Below, piece after piece: positions 57,810 to 64,000 of a stretch of DNA of 64,000 nucleotides. Positions within the stretch are counted from its first letter, which is position 1, and the number at the start of each line of letters is the position of its first letter. The notes beneath the pieces are model-generated. The model saw only the letters and a list, made by a program, of their open reading frames with translations, was not told the origin of the DNA and searched no databases. The position numbers were made by a program, and so were the translations under genes. The stretch spans positions 274,569 through 338,568 of the forward strand of contig NZ_QNRQ01000002.1 in the NCBI RefSeq assembly GCF_003315175.1. Direction: 5' to 3'. This DNA comes from Eoetvoesiella caeni (GTDB taxonomy: Bacteria > Pseudomonadota > Gammaproteobacteria > Burkholderiales > Burkholderiaceae_B).

Positions 57810-58139
57810 TTAAGCTCCGACTTTGACCACAATGTGGCAAGTCTGCTTCTCGATACGGTTACCGCGGCCTTTTGCACGTGCGGAAAAACGCTTCATCGAC
57901 TGGCCCTTGTCCACATGGATAGTGGTGACCTTGAGTTCATCGATATCGGCGCCGTCGTTGTGCTCGGCGTTGGCGATCGCGGACTCAAGAGCCTTCTTGA
58001 GGATGCCCGCGGCTTTTTTGGGTGTGAAAGTCAGGATATTCAGCGCCTGAGCAACCGACTTGCCACGGATCAGATCCGCAACAACGCGAGTTTTCTGCGC
58101 AGAAATATGGACTCCACGGATAATTGCTGTAGTTTCCAT
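57810..58139 (-). CDS. rplV: 50S ribosomal protein L22
   Basis: Tunnel-lining protein of 109 residues: [40 protein letters not shown] and [21 protein letters not shown] took the ATG at 58139; a GTG one codon earlier would also be in frame but the AGAGGT spacing favours the ATG. Confidence 0.97.
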   Translation of the reverse strand: METTAIIRGVHISAQKTRVVADLIRGKSVAQALNILTFTPKKAAGILKKALESAIANAEHNDGADIDELKVTTIHVDKGQSMKRFSARAKGRGNRIEKQTCHIVVKVGA

Positions 58140-58142
58140 CAC

Positions 58143-58418
58143 TTACCTCTTGGACTTCTTATCCGCCGCGTGACCCTTGAAAGTACGGGTCAGGGCGAAT
58201 TCGCCGAGCTTGTGGCCGACCATGTTCTCGTTGATATAAACGGGAACGTGCTGGCGGCCATTGTGCACAGCAATCGTCAGCCCAATGAACTCGGGCAGGA
58301 TGGTTGAACGGCGCGACCAGGTTTTGATCGGCTTTTTACCCTTTTCTTCGACAGCTGCATCGATCTTTTTGATCAGATGCGCGTCGACGAATGGGCCTTT
58401 CTTAATCGAACGTGACAT
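58143..58418 (-). CDS. rpsS: 30S ribosomal protein S19
   Basis: Head protein of 91 residues: [20 protein letters not shown], the segment [20 protein letters not shown] and [20 protein letters not shown]. It lies between rplB and rplV. Confidence 0.98.
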   Translation of the reverse strand: MSRSIKKGPFVDAHLIKKIDAAVEEKGKKPIKTWSRRSTILPEFIGLTIAVHNGRQHVPVYINENMVGHKLGEFALTRTFKGHAADKKSKR

Positions 58419-58430
58419 ATGGTTCGCCCC

Positions 58431-59258
58431 TTACTTGCGCTTGCGACGCGAGACAATCATGTTGTCCGTGCGCTTGTTAGAACGAGTCCTGTAACCCTTA
58501 GCCGGGGTACCCCATGGGCTAACTGGCTCACGACCCTCGCCTGTACGTCCTTCACCACCACCGTGCGGGTGATCGACCGGGTTCATGGCCACGCCACGTA
58601 CCGTAGGACGAACACCGCGCCAGCGCATGGCACCGGCTTTGCCGATTTGACGCAGGCTATGCTCTTCGTTGCCCACTTCACCGATGGTTGCACGGCAGTC
58701 GATGTGAACGCGACGGACTTCGCCAGAGCGCAGACGCACCTGAGCGTAGACACCTTCACGAGCCATCAGGACAGCCGACGCACCGGCGGAACGCGCCATT
58801 TGCGCGCCTTTGCCAGGCAGCATTTCGATGCAGTGTATGGTTGCGCCCACTGGAATGTTGCGGATGGGCAGCGTGTTGCCGGCGCGAATCGGAGCTTCGG
58901 TACCGGACAACAGGGTTGCGCCAACCTCAAGACCGCGAGGGGCAATGATGTAACGACGTTCGCCGTCGGCATAGCACAACAAAGCGATGTGCGCAGTGCG
59001 GTTAGGGTCGTATTCGAGGCGTTCGACCTTGGCAGGAATGCCGTCTTTGTTGCGACGGAAGTCGACCAGACGGTAGTGCTGCTTATGGCCGCCGCCACGA
59101 TGGCGAACAGTGATGTGGCCGTTGTTGTTACGGCCCGAACCACGGATTTGCTTCTCGAGCAGGGGAGCGTGCGGCGCACCTTTGTGCAGAGCAGGTGTTA
59201 CCACCTTGATCATGCCGCGGCGGCCTGCCGAGGTTGGCTTGACTTTAACGAGTGCCAT
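58431..59258 (-). CDS. rplB: 50S ribosomal protein L2
   Basis: Universally conserved protein close to the peptidyl-transferase centre. The 275 residues carry [20 protein letters not shown] and the C-terminal [20 protein letters not shown] with the key histidine. It abuts rplW. Confidence 0.98.
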   Translation of the reverse strand: MALVKVKPTSAGRRGMIKVVTPALHKGAPHAPLLEKQIRGSGRNNNGHITVRHRGGGHKQHYRLVDFRRNKDGIPAKVERLEYDPNRTAHIALLCYADGERRYIIAPRGLEVGATLLSGTEAPIRAGNTLPIRNIPVGATIHCIEMLPGKGAQMARSAGASAVLMAREGVYAQVRLRSGEVRRVHIDCRATIGEVGNEEHSLRQIGKAGAMRWRGVRPTVRGVAMNPVDHPHGGGEGRTGEGREPVSPWGTPAKGYRTRSNKRTDNMIVSRRKRK

Positions 59259-59555
59259 TTAGTTCACCTCCGTAAAGTCGAGTTCCTGGCCGTCCTTGAG
59301 CGAGACATAAGCCTTGCGCTCGTTGCTGCGGCGACCCATGAATCGGCCAAAGCGTTTCTGCTTGCCTTTTTGGTTCAGAACCTGAACCGACTCGACTTCA
59401 ACTTTGAACAGAAGCTCGACCGCTGCCTTGATTTCAGGCTTGGTGGCATTGGCCACGACACGGAAAGCGACTTGCTGGTTTTTTTCGGCAACGAATGTGG
59501 CTTTTTCAGTCACGATCGGAGCTAGGATAATTTGCATTAAGCGTTCGGCGTTCAT
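59259..59555 (-). CDS. rplW: 50S ribosomal protein L23
   Basis: Exit-tunnel protein that docks trigger factor and SRP. The 98 residues include [20 protein letters not shown] and [20 protein letters not shown]. The start overlaps the rplD stop by four bases. Confidence 0.98.
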   Translation of the reverse strand: MNAERLMQIILAPIVTEKATFVAEKNQQVAFRVVANATKPEIKAAVELLFKVEVESVQVLNQKGKQKRFGRFMGRRSNERKAYVSLKDGQELDFTEVN

Positions 59556-60172
59556 CCCAACATCTCCTCGAGTTGAGCGATAGCCGGCTTGGTGATCAGC
59601 ACTTTCTTGTAGTGGATCAGCGACAGCGGATCGGCATAACGCGGTTCAACCACGGCAACGTGCGGCAGGTTGCGCGTAGCGAGATAAACGTTTTCGTCGA
59701 GCACATCGGTAATGATCAGCACGGACTCAAGACCCATGCCCTTGAGCTTGGCCGCAGCCTGCTTGGTCTTGGGGGATTCGAGCTCGAAACTGTCGACGAC
59801 AGCGATGCGGCCTTCACGAGCCAACTGGGAAAAGATCGCACGGATACCGGCGCGATACATTTTCTTGTTGACCTTCTGGGTGAAGTTTTCTTCAGGCGAA
59901 TTCGGGAATGCACGACCGCCTCCACGCCAGATGGGCGAGGAAGTCATACCGGCACGAGCGCGGCCTGTGCCTTTTTGGCGCCATGGCTTTTTGGTGCTGT
60001 GCTTGACTTCGGCGCGGTCTTTCTGGGCACGGTTGCCGCTACGGGCATTGGCCTGGAAAGCTACGACGATCTGGTGCACAAGCGCTTCGTTGAAGTCGCG
60101 GCCGAAAACGGTGTCGGGCGCGGCGAACGTGGACGAGGATTGGCCCTGGTCATTCAGGAGCGTCAGTTCCAT
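59552..60172 (-). CDS. rplD: 50S ribosomal protein L4
   Basis: Tunnel-constriction protein and, in enterobacteria, the autogenous regulator of the S10 operon. The 206 residues contain [40 protein letters not shown] and [20 protein letters not shown]. It lies between rplC and rplW. Whether it controls the detached rplC leader is unknown. Confidence 0.98.
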   Translation of the reverse strand: MELTLLNDQGQSSSTFAAPDTVFGRDFNEALVHQIVVAFQANARSGNRAQKDRAEVKHSTKKPWRQKGTGRARAGMTSSPIWRGGGRAFPNSPEENFTQKVNKKMYRAGIRAIFSQLAREGRIAVVDSFELESPKTKQAAAKLKGMGLESVLIITDVLDENVYLATRNLPHVAVVEPRYADPLSLIHYKKVLITKPAIAQLEEMLG

Positions 60173-60174
60173 AT

Positions 60175-60864
60175 TTAGGCTCCTTTCTTGGCCGACATCT
60201 TGATGGCCGGACGCACGACAACGTCGGAGTTCTTGTGGCCGGGAACAGCGCCCCTGACCAACAACAAACCGCGTTCTGCATCGACACGAATGATGTCTAG
60301 ATTTTGAACGGTACGGGTAACGTCACCGAGGTGGCCCGCCATTTTCTTGCCTGGGAACACGCGACCTGGATCTTGTGCCTGACCGATAGAGCCCGGAACA
60401 CGGTGCGAGCGCGAGTTACCGTGCGAATTACGCTGCGCGGTAAAATGGTGGCGCTTGATGGTACCGGCAAAGCCTTTACCTATCGTTGTACCGGTTACGT
60501 CAACCTTCTGACCAGCTTCGAATACGCTTTCGACGGCCACAACGGAACCGGCTGTAAATTCAGCGGCCTTTGCGGGATCTAGACGGAATTCTTTGAGGAT
60601 GCTACCGGCTTCAGAGCCGGCTTTTGCGTAGTGCCCAGCCACGGGTTTGGTCACGCGCGAGGCGCGACGGCTGCCATAGGCTACTTGCACGGCCGCATAG
60701 CCATCGATTTCTGGTGACTTGACTTGGGTAACGCGGTTGTTGGACACGTCCAGTACGGTTACCGGGATGGACTCGCCTTCCTCGGTAAAAATACGGGTCA
60801 TGCCGACTTTGCGCCCCACGAGCCCCAGCCGATGGGCGGCAGGCGTAGGTGTCGAGTTCGACAT
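60175..60864 (-). CDS. rplC: 50S ribosomal protein L3, first gene of a detached S10 segment
   Basis: Early-assembly large-subunit protein. I chose ATG 60864 ([20 protein letters not shown]), which has GGAG upstream, giving 229 residues; the longer frame runs into the AT-rich leader. It includes [20 protein letters not shown] and [11 protein letters not shown]. rpsJ, its usual upstream neighbour, lies 2.6 kb away, so rplC must have its own promoter. Confidence 0.97.
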   Translation of the reverse strand: MSNSTPTPAAHRLGLVGRKVGMTRIFTEEGESIPVTVLDVSNNRVTQVKSPEIDGYAAVQVAYGSRRASRVTKPVAGHYAKAGSEAGSILKEFRLDPAKAAEFTAGSVVAVESVFEAGQKVDVTGTTIGKGFAGTIKRHHFTAQRNSHGNSRSHRVPGSIGQAQDPGRVFPGKKMAGHLGDVTRTVQNLDIIRVDAERGLLLVRGAVPGHKNSDVVVRPAIKMSAKKGA

Positions 60865-61193
60865 CAATTTTCTCCATTCCCGACTGCGATTGGTCGGGGC
60901 TAATTTACGCAAAGCACATATGCTTAAACGTGTATGGCCACATATATATGTTCCCGCACACGCAAGGTGCATACCTGCATTGCAAAACTTAAAAACCAAG
61001 ATTTTTTGGTTAAGCTAGCACTTTAACATGCCAACGCGCAAATAATCAACCGGCACATTCGGATTAACCCTAAAGCTGTTGTTTTTGCCGGTATGTGTAA
61101 CGGTAAACTCGTATAGTTACTGCTTTGTTTTTACGATCTTCTTCTTGTGGTTGCCCGCGCTGGCGTGCCGGCTTGACCCGTACAGGATTGCTC
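60865..61193. other. 329-bp divergent leader between rplC and guanine deaminase gene
   Basis: No gene is seen. For the minus strand it shows a hairpin CCCGAC-GTCGGG (60879-60898) right before the rplC ribosome-binding site, and a second hairpin AACCAA/TTGGTT followed by TTTAAG (60994-61011) that could be an attenuator. A -35-like TTGGCA (61034-61029) exists, but no convincing -10 with it. Both the rplC promoter and the guaD promoter should lie here. Confidence 0.5.
60879..60898 (-). promoter_or_regulatory. Hairpin adjacent to the rplC ribosome-binding site
   Basis: CCCGAC (60898-60893 read on the minus strand) and GTCGGG (60884-60879) form a 6-bp stem over an 8-nt loop, ending about three bases before the GGAG of rplC. 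It could modulate translation initiation of the S10 segment. Confidence 0.4.
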
Positions 61194-62516
61194 ATGACAT
61201 CGACCGCCGGGCCTGTCGCGCTGCGAGGCCCCACCCTGACCTTTACGGGCGACCCCTTTCAAATAGGCGACCAAGCCGCCATGCGCTATGAGCCCGACGG
61301 GCTTGTTCTTATGGAGAACGGCAAGGTATCCGCGGCAGGCGGCTACCAGGAACTTCGCACGCAACTGCGTTCGCATGAGTTCGTCCATTATCCGGACGCG
61401 CTGATCCTGCCCGGTTTTATCGACACCCACGTCCATTACCCGCAAACGCAGATCATCGGGGCCTATGGCTCGCAACTGATCGAATGGCTGAATAAATACA
61501 CCTTCGTCGCCGAACAGCAGTTTGCCAGCGCCGAGCACTCGTCCGCGGTGGCCGATATCTTCTTGCGGGAATGCCTGCGCGCAGGCACCACTGCCGCCGC
61601 CGTCTACTGCACGGTACATCCCGAATCGGTCGAGGCTTTCTTCCACGCCGCCCAACAACGCGGCATGCGCATGATTGCCGGCAAAGTGCTGATGGACCGC
61701 AACGCTCCGCCGCCCCTGACCGATACCGCCCAGCGCGGCTACGACGAATCCGAGGCGCTGATCGCGCGCTGGCATGGCAAGGGCCGCCTGTCGTACGCCG
61801 TGACACCCCGCTTTGCCCCGACCAGCACACCGGCACAACTGGAAGCCGCCGCCGCCTTGTGGAAAAAACACGCCGGCACTTATATGCAAACCCATCTGGC
61901 CGAGACCCTGCAAGAAAACGAATGGGTCAAAAGCCTGTTTCCGGAACGGTCGGGCTATCTGGACGTTTACGCACATTACGGCCTGACCGGCCCGCGCAGC
62001 ATCTTCGGCCATTCGCTGCACCTGGCCGAAGACGAATGGCGGCATCTTGCCGACAGCGGCTCGGCCGTCGCCCACTGTCCCAGCTCCAACGGCTTCCTGG
62101 GCAGCGGCCTGTTCGACTTCGCACGGGCCCGTCAACCCCAGGCACCGCAACGCCCCATACGCACCGGCCTGGCGACCGATGTGGGCGGCGGCACCACTTT
62201 ATCCATGCTCAGAACCATGGGCGAAGCCTACAAAATCGGCCAGTTCGGCGGCTATTCGCTTTCAGCACCCAAGGCGTTTTACTTGGCGACCAGGGGCGCT
62301 GCCCAAGCCCTATACCTGGAAGACAAGATCGGCTCCATCGAACCCGGCATGGACGCCGACTTGCTCGTGCTGAACCTGAAGTCGACCCCGCTGATCGATT
62401 TCCGGATGAAGCATTGCGATACCCTGGAAGAAGCCATGTTCGTGCAGATGATCATGGCTGACGACAGGGCGACGCAGGCCGTGTATGTGGCGGGACAATT
62501 GGCTTATCAGGACTGA
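61194..62516 (+). CDS. guaD: Guanine deaminase
   Basis: Zinc-dependent amidohydrolase that converts guanine to xanthine. I chose ATG 61194 (MTSTAGPVALRGPTLTFTGD), with AGGA upstream, giving 440 residues. Metal and active-site signatures are H79/H81 (GFIDTHVHYPQ), MQTHLAETLQEN, FGHSLHLAEDEW, AHCPSSNGFLGSG and ATDVGGG. It is divergent from rplC and convergent with a permease gene, sitting where rpsJ-rplC adjacency is expected. Confidence 0.92.
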   Translation: MTSTAGPVALRGPTLTFTGDPFQIGDQAAMRYEPDGLVLMENGKVSAAGGYQELRTQLRSHEFVHYPDALILPGFIDTHVHYPQTQIIGAYGSQLIEWLNKYTFVAEQQFASAEHSSAVADIFLRECLRAGTTAAAVYCTVHPESVEAFFHAAQQRGMRMIAGKVLMDRNAPPPLTDTAQRGYDESEALIARWHGKGRLSYAVTPRFAPTSTPAQLEAAAALWKKHAGTYMQTHLAETLQENEWVKSLFPERSGYLDVYAHYGLTGPRSIFGHSLHLAEDEWRHLADSGSAVAHCPSSNGFLGSGLFDFARARQPQAPQRPIRTGLATDVGGGTTLSMLRTMGEAYKIGQFGGYSLSAPKAFYLATRGAAQALYLEDKIGSIEPGMDADLLVLNLKSTPLIDFRMKHCDTLEEAMFVQMIMADDRATQAVYVAGQLAYQD

Positions 62517-62561
62517 AGCCGCGGGCTGAACCGCGTACCATGTGGCCGTGACGAACGGGCG

Positions 62562-63326
62562 TTACGACAACAACATCACCGCCCCATCCCATGTAAGCTT
62601 CAGCCCTGTAAAGAACAAGAATATATACATCAGCTTGCTGAATGCCTGGCCGTCTATTCGGTGGTGCAGCCACACGCCCAGCTTGACGCCAATGATCGCA
62701 ATCGGCGCCAGCACCAACGATGTCATCAGGTTTTCGGTGTCGAGTTGTCCAAGTATTGCGTAGGGTATTAGCTTGACGTAGTTAACGGCGGCGAAATAGA
62801 TGGTTATTGTGCCGACCAGGATGCCCTTGTCCAGATTCTTGGGCAGCAGGTAGATCATGAGAGGAGGGCCGCCAGCATGTGCGACGAAGCTTGTATAGCC
62901 GGACAAGCCCGACCATACCCATGCGCTGGCCGTGTCGGGCAAATGCAAGGAGCCTCGAAACCGATCCTTCAGGAAGTAATTCAAGGAAAAGACCAAGGCC
63001 AGCAGGCCGATCAATAACTTAAGAAATGTGTCGCTGACAAACTGAAAGGTCAGCGCGCCGATAATAATTCCGACCACTGCGCTTGGCACCAGCTTGGCCA
63101 TCAGCCCGCGGTCCCATTTATGCAGCCACATGCGTACGCCGGTCAGGTCCATGACGCACAGGATGGGCAGCATGATGCCCGCCGCCTGCAAGGGGGAAAT
63201 CGTCAGTGACAGCAAAGGTACCGCCAGGATTCCCAGGCCGCCCGCGAATCCACCCTTGCCTATGCCCACGATCAATACCGCGGGGACGGCAATCAGGTAG
63301 AAGGCAAGGCTGTCGACAATAGGCAT
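62562..63326 (-). CDS. TauE/SafE-family membrane permease
   Basis: 254-residue membrane protein with about eight hydrophobic segments. The family motif GIGKGGFAGGLGILAVPLLS at residues 21-40 and FVAHAGGPPLMIYLLP near the middle place it in the TauE/SafE (DUF81) group, which exports or imports sulfonates and other small anions. It is convergent with guanine deaminase and separated from rpsJ by two hairpins. Cargo unknown; association with purine use is not established. Confidence 0.85.
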   Translation of the reverse strand: MPIVDSLAFYLIAVPAVLIVGIGKGGFAGGLGILAVPLLSLTISPLQAAGIMLPILCVMDLTGVRMWLHKWDRGLMAKLVPSAVVGIIIGALTFQFVSDTFLKLLIGLLALVFSLNYFLKDRFRGSLHLPDTASAWVWSGLSGYTSFVAHAGGPPLMIYLLPKNLDKGILVGTITIYFAAVNYVKLIPYAILGQLDTENLMTSLVLAPIAIIGVKLGVWLHHRIDGQAFSKLMYIFLFFTGLKLTWDGAVMLLS

Positions 63327-63393
63327 GGCACATCCCTATAACTGGCTTGAAACAAAACAGGCTCGGCACAATATAGCGCAAGCCAGCAAACGC

Positions 63394-63423
63394 AAAAGCC
63401 CCTGTCAGCGGACAGGGGCTTTT
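63394..63423. terminator. Strong bidirectional hairpin after rpsJ
   Basis: AAAAGCCCCTGTC (63394-63406) and GACAGGGGCTTTT (63411-63423) form a perfect 13-bp stem with an AGCG loop and T-rich ends on both strands. It blocks rpsJ transcripts from reaching the permease gene. Confidence 0.88.
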
Positions 63424-63437
63424 GCTATTCTTAAGCT

Positions 63438-63468
63438 AAAACACACCGCGCCAGGCATGGCGTGTTTT
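63438..63468 (-). terminator. First terminator hairpin after rpsJ
   Basis: AAAACAC (63438-63444) and GTGTTTT (63462-63468) form the outer stem, with a partial inner GC stem. On the minus strand it follows the rpsJ stop by 24 bp. It acts in series with the stronger hairpin at 63394-63423. Confidence 0.6.
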
Positions 63469-63492
63469 GGGCACTACGATCAGTGCAGTCAA

Positions 63493-63804
63493 TTATTGCA
63501 GAGCGATTTCGACATCAACACCGGCCGGCAGGTCCAGACGCATCAGGGCGTCCACGGTCTTGTCGGTAGGATCAACGATGTCCATCAGACGCTGGTGCGT
63601 ACGCATTTCCAACTGGTCACGCGCGGTCTTGTTGACGTGCGGCGAGCTAAGGACGTCGTAGCGACGAATGCGTGTAGGCAGAGGCACCGGACCGCGCACT
63701 ACTGCGCCGGTACGTTTTGCTGTTTCAACGATTTCGGCGGCGGACTGATCGATCAACTTGTAATCGAAAGCCTTCAGACGGATGCGGATTTTCTGGTTTT
63801 TCAT
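63493..63804 (-). CDS. rpsJ: 30S ribosomal protein S10
   Basis: Small-subunit protein and NusE antitermination factor. The 103 residues begin [20 protein letters not shown] and contain [20 protein letters not shown]. It follows tuf by 57 bp, but its own downstream side ends in two terminators instead of leading into rplC. Confidence 0.98.
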   Translation of the reverse strand: MKNQKIRIRLKAFDYKLIDQSAAEIVETAKRTGAVVRGPVPLPTRIRRYDVLSSPHVNKTARDQLEMRTHQRLMDIVDPTDKTVDALMRLDLPAGVDVEIALQ

Positions 63805-63861
63805 GGTGTTTCCTAAAGAACGAACGGCGAAGGCGCTGGGCCTTCGCCTATGACAAGTAAA

Positions 63862-64000
63862 TTACTTGATGATTTTGGCTACCACGCCGGCGCCGACGGT
63901 ACGACCGCCTTCGCGAATCGCGAAGCGCAGGCCTTCTTCCATGGCGATCGGAGCAATCAGCTTGACGGTCATGGACACGTTATCGCCGGGCAGAACCATT
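63862..64000 (-). CDS. tuf: Elongation factor Tu (C-terminal end only)
   Basis: The last 45 residues of EF-Tu are visible: [20 protein letters not shown], then [20 protein letters not shown] and VAKIIK to a TAA. The 5' part lies outside the window. The tuf-rpsJ order is the usual one. Confidence 0.95.
   Translation of the reverse strand, partial: MVLPGDNVSMTVKLIAPIAMEEGLRFAIREGGRTVGAGVVAKIIK

Overview
The window looks like chromosomal DNA of an Alcaligenaceae-type betaproteobacterium (Bordetella/Achromobacter/Pusillimonas neighbourhood). This is inferred from the ribosomal protein sequences, the resB / cytochrome c4 / engB / hemB / dsbD / cutA order, and the high-GC, LysR-rich catabolic content. 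No strain can be named from the sequence alone.

Layout. 1-6.9 kb: cytochrome c biogenesis (resB, cut by the window edge), cytochrome c4, engB-hemB, and cutA-dsbD. 6.9-7.2 kb: a large nested palindrome and a C13 tract. 7.3-16.2 kb (minus strand): the alpha and spc ribosomal operons, from rplN down to rplQ. 16.7-55.9 kb: an aromatic-catabolism block. 56.1-60.9 kb (minus): the S10-operon genes rplC to rpsQ. 61.2-63.3 kb: guanine deaminase and a TauE/SafE permease. 63.5-64 kb: rpsJ and the end of tuf.

The main structural point is that a normally continuous ribosomal supercluster is cut twice. About 39 kb of catabolic genes separate rpsQ from rplN, and about 2.3 kb separates rpsJ from rplC. A strong two-way terminator lies beyond rpsQ, two hairpins lie beyond rpsJ, and a good sigma70-like promoter lies upstream of rplN, so the pieces appear to be transcribed separately.

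The catabolic block centres on gentisate. It holds two 3-hydroxybenzoate 6-hydroxylase-type flavoenzymes, two ring-cleaving cupin dioxygenases, three FAH-family hydrolases, a zeta-type GST (maleylpyruvate isomerase), a maleate isomerase, and an operon of FAH hydrolase, HMG-CoA-lyase-like enzyme, LeuC/LeuD-like hydratase and CoA transferase. That operon can be read as a complete hydrolytic route from (methyl)maleylpyruvate through (methyl)maleate and (citra)malate to (citra)malyl-CoA, ending in acetyl-CoA plus pyruvate when the substrate is methylated. Beside it sits the glutathione route (isomerase plus fumarylpyruvate hydrolase) with a branched-chain-type ABC importer. Further right are a Rieske oxygenase / SDR / ALDH set resembling a methyl-group oxidation cassette, a 4,5-dihydroxyphthalate-decarboxylase-like protein, and a sulfatase/phosphonate-monoesterase-like hydrolase with a cupin and a TRAP transporter. 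Five LysR and one GntR regulators control the block. I saw no integrase, transposase, tRNA or CRISPR array.
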